Assembly: GCA_019614645.1 (NCBI GenBank)
Contig: JABWDB010000013.1
Span: 1,798,001-1,862,000, forward strand
Direction: 5' to 3'
From: Stratiolaelaps scimitus
Lineage: Eukaryota > Arthropoda > Arachnida > Mesostigmata > Laelapidae
DNA: 64,000 nucleotides
This document shows positions 27,028 through 38,343 of this stretch, piece after piece (the first letter of the stretch is position 1; each line of letters starts with the position of its first letter). A program made the position numbers and the translations under genes. The notes beneath the pieces were generated by a model. That model had not been told where the DNA came from and did not search any database. It saw nothing but the letters and a program-made list of their open reading frames with translations.

Positions 27028-29494
27028 TTAGCCGACTTCGGTATTAACATCGACGACAAATTTCCTGGTAATCCTTGATATCGCGTATTGCCAATCTTTG
27101 CCGTTCTTGATATCGTGCAAAACTCGAAGGCAATGCTCCACGTGAAGAGGTTTCTCGTTCTGTTCCCAGTACAGACGAACTCGCGCCGGGAATCGTGCAC
27201 TACGGACCTATATGAAGACATAGTAGAAATTGTACATAAAGAAAGCTGTTTGCGTCGCCTTATGCGCATTATATATATATATATATATATATAGTTGGTT
27301 ATTTCCATTTGAGAACGAATGGTGGACGATCCATCCAAAGATGATCGAAGGTAATGAACTTTCCACAAATGGCCGGAAAATAAATTTAAAACATTCAGCC
27401 GACAATTTATATCGTATTCACGAAATCTACCTCTCCCCAAATGCATCATTAACTATTGTCTTGACCTAAAATATACCCTATAACAATGCGTAATTCAGAT
27501 TCAACTAGTGCACGCCGTAAACTCTGCAGTCTGAGCTTAATATCACTGAGTTCTGTATTCGTTTTTTCCGGAGTATGGTTGATGACACTTCACTTAGTCC
27601 CGTTTTGTTTTTGTGGATCTGAATGTCACATCTTCGAGTGATTTCAGATAGAACTTGCCAAATATTATCAATATTATTATACATTTGCTTTGTTTGGGCT
27701 ATCCAAAGCTGGTATTTAACACAGAATGGTAGAGGACCGGATTCGCCAGAGTCGGCAACTACAAAACCTTAACAGGTTAAGTGAAATATATATATATATA
27801 TAATAGTAAAAGTTGTTTCGTACCCCAAGCTGGCGAGCTCGTTCGGCAGACGAGCCTGGTTGGTGGTCCTTGTCCACCAGAACGCCAAGGACGTACACCT
27901 TATCCTCATCGAGAGTTTCTAGTTCATGCTCTCCTTCCGGACTAAGATAGACTATCTGCAAGGTAATGATAAGAACTATATATGAGAACACATCCCCCAT
28001 GAACTGGTTCTCGGTTCGGTCCACATTAAATGCACTATGTTGTTATTATAATATTCTATGCTGCCATACTGGTTATTATTTAGATTTGTATGCGTCCCTA
28101 CATATATATATATATATAATAACCTTATAGACGGGATCGCTAATCAGACCCATAATTCAAATGTCGCCTTCCCCATTCATACCTTATATAAATATATAAG
28201 GTATGAATAAATAAATAATAATTATATTACGAATATTTCATAACTGGGTGGCCAAAAATGACAATCCTTTTCACCTGCTCTCGTGGAAAGACATCGGTAA
28301 CGGGACGCGAAGTACACTCGCACGGGAACGTGCCTACACGATTATCAATCAGTACTTCGCGAATTCCGGCAGCAACAGCTGATGGCTCGGCCGACGAGTC
28401 GTCGTTCTCAGCGTCAGCAAAGCTACAGAACGTCAAATTAAACGGTTCCGACGAAGATCGATTGTATGAGTAAAGATATCGCACGTCTTGGACGGCTTTG
28501 TTCGCCTCGCGCTTACTCATCAAATGACCGAAGCCAAAATCCAGCGCTATCTGACCATAGCCAAAATCCAGCAAATCGCGTTGAAAAAATCAGCCGAAAA
28601 TCGAAAAGACAAACAATACAATATGTACAATCTCATTAACAAGGTGGTAAGTTCTGGCAAGCCTGTGGCGCTTATCATTAACAATCATATGGGTGAGTAT
28701 CTCACTGAATGATATACACACGTACTGAAGTCATGTTGAAAATATTCCTATATTTGTAGGGAAAAAAAACGAACGTTTCCAGTTAATATATGTATATATA
28801 ATAGTAGATTGATAGATTTTCGAGCAGTAAACCTGTTGGCTTGCTATAACTGTGAGCCAACCTTGTAAGCAAATGGCATATGAGCAACCAGTCGGGTTTC
28901 GAGGAAGCGGTGCATGCTCCCGTCTTGGATACGTATCAGTATCGCATTCAAATGAAGACCGTAGTCGCCTGGAATCTCGGTAGTGACTACTTTTCTTGGC
29001 AACGGTTCAGTATAAATTCGAGGAGATTTGGGGTTCAGCTTGCGTTCCATCTTCTCTTCCTTATGACTGAGGTAAGTCAGAAATCGGCGTCGTTTACGGA
29101 TCGACCTCTCACCAAGCAACGTAAGCATGTTGTCTAGACCTATTTGCTTTGGCGCACGATTACCCAGATCACGAGCGCGCTTGACAAAATCGAGCATCTT
29201 GCTTATCTGAGATCGCTTGATGGCATGATCCGTTATAAGACTCTGGTATTGGTCTACGTCAGAGGAATACTTTGCATCGCCTCGCATAGCCGTCGGATCC
29301 GCGTCTGTTTTTGAAGAGGCAATAGGTGACTGTTGAAGTTCAGCAGCAGGTTCGCTTGAATTCTGAGAACGAAGGTCATCTTCGACCAATGGTGCAGTTG
29401 CTGGGACACCGCGCCCATTGGACCGCACAGAAGAAGATATCGTACACCAGGATCTTCTGAAGATAGGCGCTCGCAGTCGAATTATTACTAACAT
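27028..29494 (-). CDS. TRMT10C: TRMT10C, mitochondrial RNase P protein 1 / tRNA m1R9 methyltransferase (4 exons)
   Basis: In animals TRMT10C methylates N1 of purine 9 in mitochondrial tRNAs and, with SDR5C1, forms the platform that PRORP needs to cut tRNA 5' leaders. Exons (minus): 29494-28862, 28550-28275, 27955-27824, 27207-27028; every junction falls in phase 0 and the product is 406 residues, the human one about 403. The N-terminus MLVIIRLRAPIFRRSWC is Arg-rich and acid-free, a mitochondrial targeting signal. The SPOUT/Trm10 domain begins at LDFGFGHLMSKREANKAV and continues through QIVYLSPEG, DEDKVYVLGVLVDK and QPGSSAERARQLG; the VDK..QPG.S spacing favours TRMT10C over TRMT10A/B. The C-terminal helix ends DIKNGKDWQYAISRITRKF. 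Exon 2 begins inside a local sequence duplication, so its acceptor is the least certain. Confidence 0.92.
28175..28208. repeat. Perfect 16-bp palindrome in TRMT10C intron 2
   Basis: Arms 28175-28190 and 28193-28208 are perfect reverse complements around a 2-base centre (attcataccttatata). AT-rich. Confidence 0.85.
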
Positions 29495-30810
29495 GCCTGC
29501 AAATGAATAGACTGCTCAATAAAATACAATAGCACTTATTGTTCAAAGGGATATGCCACATCCGAGGATGGCTCATGGACACTGCTCTCCGTGTACTGAC
29601 TAATCGACCGTATAGTACTTCGTATTATTTTTTTTAACTCGCCGTCCCTGTAATTGCAAATAGTGATTTCAGAACGCAGTTGTTCAACGTATAGAAATGC
29701 CACACGGTGTGATAATAGTACATAAGTAAAATCGTGCAGCAAAAGTCAGAACCGCTTAAAGCCGCTAGCACTAAAATAATAAAATTGAATATATTGTGAA
29801 CAGCAGAGGTCAGAAACGCCACATAAAACACCAGCTGATTTAATGTGGATTCCTCCGGGTCGTAAAAACCAATCAGTTACTATACGAGAGCGAGTTTCGT
29901 GTTTAACGATCGACGATGCGGAACTCGGCATTTTTCACACAACACGACTGTTATGCTACGGGGCTAGAGTGCAATGATTTCCGTAACCGAAATTCTGTTC
30001 AGGAATTCTAATCAAATTGGGGGTTCCATTCTTATCATGCTATAATAGTAGTATACATATGCACACTTTAGATTGCAATCTTCACACAATTCTTCCCGCG
30101 TTTTCTCCCCAGGAGCAAGCATTCTTCGCATTAATGGCAGGACTTCTTAACGCGTCTTGCATAGTGTACAAAACATCAATGATCTCTATTTCAACTAAGA
30201 AAAGCTATGCTTACCGAATAGGCAGAACAGTGGTTACGCGCACTCGTTAGAGATTTAAAACAAATTGCACAATAACCTTCAGTTTAATGTTGCCCGCTAC
30301 TGGTATATGTACACCACGGTATAATTTCTGTGGGCACAGGTTTGTCTAGAATCAACCTCATCGAGTCAATCACTGTCTTCAACGTTCCAGACAAACATAG
30401 TGCAATCTTCAGAGGGAAATCGAACGGCGCGCCAATAACTCACATGGCACGCGACGATAGAAGGCGAGCCAGCTGCTCAATGTGCTATCATTGCCGACCG
30501 ACACAGGCGGTAAATAGAGCATGGGTGGTGTTTACCTACGCTGCGGCGCGCACGATTACAGTCACCGGTCATCAAGATACACTGTAGTATTTTGTTCTTA
30601 TTTGTTTCGTGGTTTATGATTTTTTTTGCTTGGACCATGGCTCGGAACTGGTATTAGAACAGCATCTGTTTGGATCAAACAAGTCGCGACTATTATTTTC
30701 CGTGAGCACAGTTGTGTGCACAGGAGAGTCTCTCATCACGCGCCGCAGGCTTCTAACCTGGCCCAAGTGTTTTCTAACACATTTGGATTTTGACATTCGT
30801 CTATATATAT
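29495..30810. other. Intergenic region 5' of TRMT10C, no gene seen
   Basis: No supported coding segment. Short open frames lack recognisable domains. It should contain the TRMT10C promoter. Confidence 0.45.
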
Positions 30811-31502
30811 TAGGCTGTCCCCTTCAAACTGTCGCCTCTTTAAATGCCAATAACTTTTGAACTAAATGAGTTAGAATAAAGATATTTTGGTATGAGTTAG
30901 AGGCGTATAAGTCTTCAAATTAGATGTCGAACACTCCACACGCATTTTCATCTGCTCAGCACTCAGTATATGGGGAACCCATTTTGCATTGATTTTCTTC
31001 ATCTTCAGTACATTGGTGACAATTTTATGACATGTCACCCGAGGAATCCCAGGTTCAGCCGACAAAGACCTTATGGACCAAGCTCTAGTTTGCTCAAAAG
31101 CTGCCTTGATTCTGTCAATCCGTTCGTCCCTCGTTGCACCTGATTTGTGGTCCCCGCCTCGGTGGTCATCGGTATCCATATCTCCACTGTTAAATCGCTT
31201 GCACCAACTTTGCACAGTTCGCAGGCATAAGGCAGACCTGCCGTATGCGTTCACTAATTGTCGATGGATTTCAGCTGGAGGGTGTTTTTGGAGAAACAAA
31301 AACTTGATGTTTTCCCGTTGATTTTTGGGGAATTTGAACTTTCTGCTGCAGTGTCCATCTTTCTGATCGTATCGAAACCACTTAGTGTTCGAAAGGAAGC
31401 CACGTTCCTGCCGTGTGCCCACTCCAAAAATTAACGCATTGTATCGCGTAGTTCGGATTGTGCGCCATTCGAAAGGCGCGACAGTTTGAAGGGGACAGCC
31501 TA
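30811..31502 (-). mobile_element. Internally deleted mariner-like element with intact ends
   Basis: Terminal inverted repeats at 30813-30835 and 31478-31500 (ggctgtccccttcaaactgt plus gcg-type continuation) match perfectly over 23 bp, and both ends abut TA (30811-30812 and 31501-31502), the mariner target duplication. On the minus strand an open frame from 31422 to 30871 (183 residues) encodes the DNA-binding half of a mariner transposase: paired helix-turn-helix region, then WVPHILSAEQ, the equivalent of the mariner WVPHEL motif. The whole D,D34D catalytic domain is missing, and coding sequence joins almost directly to the far terminal repeat. Non-autonomous, but with ends that look usable in trans. 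Total about 690 bp. Confidence 0.88.
30871..31422 (-). pseudogene. Truncated mariner transposase, N-terminal DNA-binding region only
   Basis: 183-residue open frame without internal stops, starting MGTRQERGF. The second copy at 36056 starts with the same residues, so the frame is genuinely related. It ends in residues not shared with that copy because of the internal deletion. It may still encode a protein that binds the element ends but cannot cut. Confidence 0.75.
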
Positions 31503-31676
31503 ATATATATACATATCTAGAATAATGTCAACACACAGTGTTCGATGCAACGGCGACATGAATAGGCGAACCGCTTTAACAGAGGTCTTCTCCCATTCGA
31601 CACGTCTCAGCACTTATTCTTATGATATTACTCCGAGAAATGAAGGAAAACAAACTGAGTTAACCTAAATAAATAC

Positions 31677-31810
31677 ATTTTCCCGGCAGACTCACAGCCT
31701 TTAACATTTAACGTCCCCTTTGAATGCAAATGTGCAACGGTGGGAATCGAACCCGTACACCTATGTCCGTCTCCTCCGATTCGACGGCGCATACTGGGTC
31801 AACCTGCCGA
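31677..31810 (-). repeat. tRNA-like short repeat (SINE or tRNA-derived fragment), copy A
   Basis: The minus strand carries a perfect Pol III B-box, GGTTCGATTCC (31753-31743), preceded by a degenerate A-box-like stretch and a region resembling a class II tRNA body. It does not fold into a proper acceptor stem, so it is not a functional tRNA gene. Downstream lies a tail (about 31718-31677) with gacgttaaatgttaaa that recurs in inverted orientation at 32219-32262. Confidence 0.5.
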
Positions 31811-32218
31811 CCAATATGATATTCGTCATCCTGACACCGCAACAAGCCTCAACGACTGCAGATTTCAAGTAGTCGTCACGCCGGACACCAATGGGTGCCT
31901 AATTTTCGAGTACGATTCCATTGCTGCCCTGATAACGGTGCTTATTTTGCGCAAGTAGCTGACCGTCAGCAGATTGTTGATAAGAACAACAGCCAATGAT
32001 GGGCATGTTGCCTGATGTTGGCGACTGTCGCATTGTCCTGTCTCGGCCCTTAGTTCGCATACTTTATCGAAAGCGGTAGACCTACCCTTAACCCCATCCG
32101 CCCGTTCCGAAGAAAACTAATCCGAATTGGTTGGAATATGTCAGAGAACGATGAGAATCGACTCTGATAACACGCGGTTGTTCCAGCTTCATGGGTGATT
32201 GGCAAAAAGCAGTTACAC

Positions 32219-32262
32219 TGAGGACGTTAAATGTTTAAAGCTCAGAGGCAGCCAGGAAAAAT
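32219..32262 (+). repeat. Short repeat tail, copy B
   Basis: The plus strand reads gacgttaaatgtttaaag and then a caggaaaaatg end, very similar to the tail of copy A on the minus strand about 500 bp away. The head of this copy is too diverged to recognise. Confidence 0.5.
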
Positions 32263-33276
32263 GACCTAGGTGTTGGTCCAAGTTTCGACCTGTTGCTAGA
32301 TCAGAATTTTCCGGTGAGCATATATTTTCGAGGGTGAATCAATTGAGTTTGCAAAGGTAGAAAAAATAAACAACAAATGAGCTCAAATTCGATACAAGGA
32401 AAGGCTTACCTAATCAGTTATAACAAATAGCACAGCTTTTGACAGATATATATTAAAGATTTATTTTTCTTCAACACGTTTACTCGACAAGGATTTTGTT
32501 ACATTCTGCCATTTTCGAGATATGAGCATCGAGCTATTTCTTCCGTCCTACTGGAAGCACGTCCTTGACAAAATTTCACAACACCTGTATTTGATATGCA
32601 CTGTCAACAGTTGATACACTTATTTATTAATTTGTAAATTTATTATTACAGATGTTCGACGCAGCACGTTCGGGTACTACTGACCAACAACTCATGGTGC
32701 CAACAGGAGTGTAAAATCATCCACGACAGTCAGTTAAATAGTTCTGTTCCAAGTCAGTAGTTATAAAAAACAAACGATTATAATCAAATAACGACTAATA
32801 ATTGCCATTGGACCGCGCAAGACGCGCCTAAAAACAACAGCCTGATTTTTGCCAATATTTAACAAGCAATAGCTCTCTGGAATCTCGCTGCATAGCCAGT
32901 GCACGCGTACGGCTTTCGCACGAGCAATATGACAATCGCAGAGTATCTCTCAATACCCCCCCACCCCCGAGTGATATCTATATATCCGACCCACTTTCGG
33001 CCTGGCTTCTTTTTGACTGCTGTTGCTGCGGACTGATATTGTGGTCGTTTACGATGTCAAGACAATTCAACGTATCATGCTTACCCTCGATGATGACCGC
33101 AACCACTGAGATGCCAAATAGGGTGGCAAAAGTGAATTATTACAACGAATAAGCGCAGAAAATTTCGGCTGTGGCACTTTGTCCTTCGTTCGTCATCACA
33201 TGACAGCTGATGTGAATGCTGCTGCTGCTGCTGTTGCTTGTTTTGATTCACGTTTCAATTTGTATTACCTACATAT
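32263..33276. other. 3' flank of ADSL
   Basis: No gene seen. A CTG repeat lies at about 33219-33235, probably in the ADSL 3' untranslated region. Minus-strand AATAAA hexamers occur at 32623-32628 and 32639-32644, a possible distal ADSL poly(A) site. Confidence 0.4.
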
Positions 33277-36200
33277 TTATACGTTAATCTCGCTGCGTCC
33301 CTCAAGCGAGTCGGTGTAGCGCTGCAGAACGGGCTGTACTTCGGCGCTGAGAAATTCGACAACCTGTCCCGGAGCCCGTCCAACAAATGTGCTCGCGTCT
33401 AGAAGGCCATCAATCTTCGAGTGGATCGGAGCGAAGTACGGGTCATTCTTGATGCGCTCGACGAGATCATTATCCTTGCCGTGCTCCTTAACCTGGGCAG
33501 CTGCCTGATGGCTGAGAACACGGATCTTTTCGTGACATTCTTGCCGGTCTCCGCCAGCCTTCACCATCGCCATGATAACGTTCTCAGTAGCCATGAACGG
33601 CAATTCCTGATCGATGTGCCTCTGAATCACCTTCGGATATACGACTAAACCCTCAGTGACGTTCTGTAACGTGTTCAGAATAATGTCGGCCGTAAGGAAC
33701 GCCTCGGCTAGGCACACGCGCCGATTCGCACTGTCATCGAGGGTCCTCTCCATCCATTGGGTTGACTGCGCAATCATAGAAAATAGCAATTAGTTGAATT
33801 GTTATAGCATAAAATGTTGAAGAAATCAATCCTACTGCGGATAGTCTACAAAACTGTCTCGTACTATTGGTTACGCTAGTTAGATTCGATTCACCATATG
33901 AAAAACTCGTTATGCTAAGAGAATATGGCGCTGTTAAAGGCGTAGATCCATTTAGGCACCTGCGTTTGGAGTGGGTTCATCACCAGGGTCATCAGATGCC
34001 TTGCGAGCGAGCAGCATCTCTCACTGCGCATCGGGTTCCGCTTGTAGGCCATAGCAGACGAGCCGATCTGTGTCTTCTCGAAGGGCTCCTCAACCTCCTT
34101 CATGTGAGCCAGCAGTCGAATATCGGTACAGATTTTGTGCACGGACGCACCAAGTGACGCGAGCACCGACAGGATTTCAATGTCCACCTTACGGCTGTAC
34201 GTTTGACCGCAAATGATAAGTGACTTCGTGAAGCCGGCCATCTCGGTGACACGTTTGTCCAATTGCTTCACCTTCGCGTCATCCCCTTCAAACAGCTGAA
34301 GAAACGATGCCTGCGTGCCAGTCGTGCCCTTCACGCCCCGAAAGCGCAATTCGCCACGGACGCGCTGCAGATTGTGTATATCGATGAGGAGGTCGGTCAG
34401 CCAGAGGCATGCGCGTTTTCCAACGGTTGTCAGCTGAGCGGGCCTGCGTGGAAACAACAAACAGCAAATATTTTTCGCGTTTCGTTCGTTTGGACCTACT
34501 CGGAGGCCACCACTGTGGCGGACTGGAAATGCCTGAATGGTTGTTAGCGTCCCGAGAATATATCAGTTCAACTGACTTGTAATTACATGTACAAATAATT
34601 GATAATAATATCAACAGCTAACATTGTAACACTGCCCACTCGAATGAACGGTGGCTTCTGCAAGTCCGCCAACTCACTGGAAATGGGTGAATCCAAGCGT
34701 AGGCAGAGCCGCGTACTCCTTGGCAAACTTCGCTAATCGATCGATGCAACGCGCGATTTTAGGAACGAGTATATCGAGTCCATCCCTTAGCTGAATGAGG
34801 TCGGTGTTATCACCGACATAACATGAGGTGGCACCCAAATGAATAATCGGAGCCGCCAAAGGGCACTGTTGTGCAAAAACATGGACATGGGCCATTACGT
34901 CATGTCGTGTCAGTTTCTCCTCAGCTGCAGCAGCCTGTTGACAGCAATAACAGTTCAATAGAAAGTTACATCAGCCGTGAAGGTTTGAAGAAGCTGTAAT
35001 GAGTCACACACATATTTGGGTTCGACATAACTAGCACATCTGCCACATAGTGTGAAAGTGCAGCACACCTAATATATATATATATATATATATGTGTGAG
35101 TCGTTTGGGTGAGACAAGCTGCCTGACAAGTCCTCTGAGAGATGCTGCTATCTAGTACCACTCAGTGGGCTTGTCAGGCTCAGATATATATATATATATA
35201 TGAGCCACACATCGATCAACCAAAATCTAAGAAATAGTTGTTTTTCTTTTATTAATTAGCGATATCGTGCCAAACACTGTTACGGTAAAATGAGTGCGTT
35301 TGACTACAGTGGAACAAATTTATGAAATCCGGAATAATTTTCTATATAAACCCCATTTGAATGCTTAACACGGTGCCAAGGGGATTCACCGTGCAATATG
35401 CCACAAGAAGTTCACAGCCACCAAAAGGCCAACGTGCAACAGACAGATAAGTTGAAGTTATACACAATATATCTCAGTGGCTTATACGATAAAGGCCAGG
35501 GCAGCTGGAACGGACCACTGCAAACTGCTAATCTGGGGATTTAAAGGTGAAACTGGTAGCCAGCCGGGCCGTTAGCGCCTCTTCGATGACTGATAACATA
35601 TACGAAATCTATTATGGGAAATTTTGAAAGTCGAGTGCTTGTCCCCAAAAGCAATTGATTTTGCATTGACATTGAGTTGTTCATGGCAAATGTCTTGCAA
35701 ACAACGACTCTGAATGACGCAGAACAAAATAGCATCGCTAGCATTTTGAGTATTGAACGCTTTCACTTACCGAATAATCGATCTGAGTAAGTTTTCTCTC
35801 CATCTCGGAGATCTGCTCATCTCGGATTGGCAGGCCTATAATCACAATTAACGAAGATAGTTACTTCATTGCTATTACTTTGTTACATCAGATAAATTTG
35901 AATACGCCAATAGACCTCGATGCCGGAGGGCTCCAAGCAACACAATGTTTTTGCATAACCAGGACTCTAACAAAGGGCAACAGGTAATATATTAGGGATT
36001 CCCGTTCGAATTTACGCGCCTTTCGAATACGCTATACAATACGTTAATTTTTGGGGTGGGCACGCGGCAGGAACGTGGCTTCCTTTCGAACACTAAGTGG
36101 TTTCGATACACCGCAGAAAAAGGTTCAAATTCCCCCAAAAATCAACGGGAAATCATCAAGTTTTTGTTTCTCCAAGGACATCCTCCAGCTGAAATCCATC

Positions 36201-38343
36201 GACAATTAGTGAACGCGTACGACAGGTCTGCCTTAGGCGTGCGAACGGTGCAAGGTTGTTGCGAGCGATTTAATAGTGGAAATTTGGACACCGATGACCA
36301 TGGAGGCGGCGACCAGAAATCAGATGCGACAAGGGACGAACGGATTGACAGAATCAAGGCAGCTTTTGAGCAAGCTAGAGCTTGGTCCATGAAGTCTTTG
36401 ACGGCTGAAACTGGGATTCCTCGGACTACGTGTTATAGAGTTATCACCAATATACTGAAGATGAGGGAAATCAATGAAAAATGGGTTTCCCATAAACTGA
36501 ATGCTGAACAGATGAAAATGCGTGTGGAGTGTTCGACATTTAATTTGAAGACTTATACGCAACAAACCAGTCGCTCAGAGCACACCGTGTCGATAGACGA
36601 GACATAGGTTAGCCTGCATAGACCCGCTGAGAAGGACCAAGCAAAACAGTGGCTTCGACGAGGTGAAACAGCAACGTCTGTGGCAGTGCCAGACAGATTC
36701 GGACGAAAGGTTCTGATGATACTCGCCCTCGATATCAAGGGTGTTTGGTATTACGAAATATTAGCAAAAAACTCAATGCTCCCCGATATCTCGATTCTTG
36801 AAGAAATTTATGAACAAATGGCGTGGGGATCGACAGCACCGAGTGTGGTTACTCAACGACAATGCAAGACCTCACCGCACTGCTGAAATTAAGACCTGGA
36901 TGGAGGGGAACAATATTGAGCGATGGCATCAACCCCCATATTCTCCTGATTTAAGCCCGTGTGATTATGGTTGTTTCCATGCATTAAAAAGGGCAATAGG
37001 TGGGCCTACTAAAAAACGCCTGACTAGGAGGTCTCTACCAACCATCGACCTGTATTTTATATCTGATTTCCCTTCTCGTGACAAATGACTTCTAACAGGC
37101 GCTAACCACATTCGTCAATTGAACATAATCCTACTTTCAGCAAACCACTTAACCATTTGATGGCGTCGTCGATCATCTTTCAGCCTGTCACTGGGATTTG
37201 CCTTTGTTCCTGCACTTTACCCTGTGGCCATTCTATTCTTCCGTAAACAGCTGCATGGAACTAAGAAGCGATTGTACATCGCTTATCTTTACATCATTTG
37301 CGACATTAGCCGTCACGGTGAAACATATCTAAACGAGATGGGTAGATACAGGCCGTGTTGTGTCATCGTGTCAAAATATCAAAAGCGATAATGGCATTTC
37401 ATTGACAGGTGGATTGGTCGTGAGTACTCGATCAATTGCATTTTAGGAATAGACCAATCAATAGCCATGATCCCTACCTCGCCCAATATTCTTCTTGATA
37501 TTTTCTAATTAATTTTCCAATGTGGCGGTGATGTTTCCAATGGTTGAATGCAACGTTCGATGCATTCAGATGAACGGGCTGGCTATACATAGTTGGAGAG
37601 TGCGTTTACACGACTTCACTTTGAACTAAATCGCTGTTATGAAGCGCTATCAAATATAAAGTGGATTCCTTTTAAAATCCCAGGTACAGGCCATCCGAGG
37701 AAAGCATGTAGCCTTAACAAATAATAACAACAATAATAATATATAAATAAGGCATTCAGTGGCTGGATCATAGATTAGGGAGCTGCAGTTATGCAATGTA
37801 TGTTGCGTCCCAATGGACGGTACAGTAAGTAGCAAGGTTGTATAAGGTCCACATAAACAAGTATCCCTACACCAACTTGGGAGTTCTATATTGCAGATTA
37901 ATTATCAATTCGCATAATCAAGAGCATGTATAACATTCTATTGTTGTTATTTAGAATGACTTGGAGAAGTGGCGACGCTTCGTATATGCGCCAAGTAGAC
38001 AATAATATACAATGGAAACAAAAACGCTAAAAAAACAATTTAGTACCACTCCGTTTCTAAATTTTTGATAGATTCGGTGCCCAAAAATGACACGAAGTTC
38101 ATCAGCTTCACCCTTGAGATTGGCTCAAACATCGATAAGTTTTCGGACACAGCAATGCCGACGACTATGATATGAAGTGCTAGACTCATACTAACCGAGT
38201 TCCTGTTCAGCTTTAGCAAGGAAGATCCACAATTTTCTCCACGTTGAAAACTTCTTCTCATCACTAAAGTTGTACGCCATCTCCGGTGAGGCATATCGGG
38301 ACGTCAGCGGAGACTGGTACTTCGTATTCGGGTCGGACGCCAT
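33277..38343 (-). CDS. ADSL: Adenylosuccinate lyase (5 exons)
   Basis: ADSL cleaves SAICAR to AICAR and adenylosuccinate to AMP, releasing fumarate, in purine synthesis and the purine nucleotide cycle; the enzyme is a cytosolic homotetramer of the fumarase/aspartase superfamily. Exons (minus): 38343-38196, 35835-35771, 34934-34678, 34443-33960, 33765-33277, all in phase, giving 480 residues (human 484). Recognised blocks: [18 protein letters not shown] near the start, [11 protein letters not shown] and [15 protein letters not shown] (substrate-binding His region), [20 protein letters not shown], the signature loop [16 protein letters not shown] (residues 283-297), and [11 protein letters not shown]. 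The signature has Ala289 where the vertebrate enzyme has Pro. Intron 1 (about 2.4 kb) contains a decayed mariner; intron 2 a hairpin between AT repeats. Start chosen at 38343 (ATGG context) because it matches homologue length. Confidence 0.96.
35072..35201. repeat. Hairpin flanked by AT microsatellites in ADSL intron 2
   Basis: Arms 35121-35139 and 35161-35179 pair over 19 positions with one G-T wobble and one mismatch, with a 21-base loop. AT runs at 35072-35093 and 35184-35201 flank the stem. The shape and size resemble a miRNA precursor, or a relic of a small foldback element. Confidence 0.6.
35993..37030 (+). mobile_element. Decayed mariner-like element in ADSL intron 1
   Basis: The left end begins TA + gggattcccgttcgaattta at 35993, diverged from but alignable with the left end of the copy at 30.8-31.5 kb. 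Transposase sequence runs from 36056 to about 37030. The matching right terminal repeat is not found, so the 3' end is lost. It lies in the opposite orientation to ADSL. Same family as the deletion copy but clearly older, since both coding region and ends have diverged. Confidence 0.8.
36056..37030 (+). pseudogene. Mariner D,D34D transposase pseudogene
   Basis: Opens with [18 protein letters not shown] and reads to a stop at 36605, just after SIDET, the first catalytic Asp motif; family members have Trp there, so TGG to TAG is the likely change. Sequence continues ([18 protein letters not shown]), then a frameshift near 36800 moves the rest to another frame with [10 protein letters not shown] and [16 protein letters not shown]. 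Exactly 34 residues separate the second and third Asp, the mariner hallmark. At least one nonsense change, one frameshift and 3' truncation make it inactive. Confidence 0.85.
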
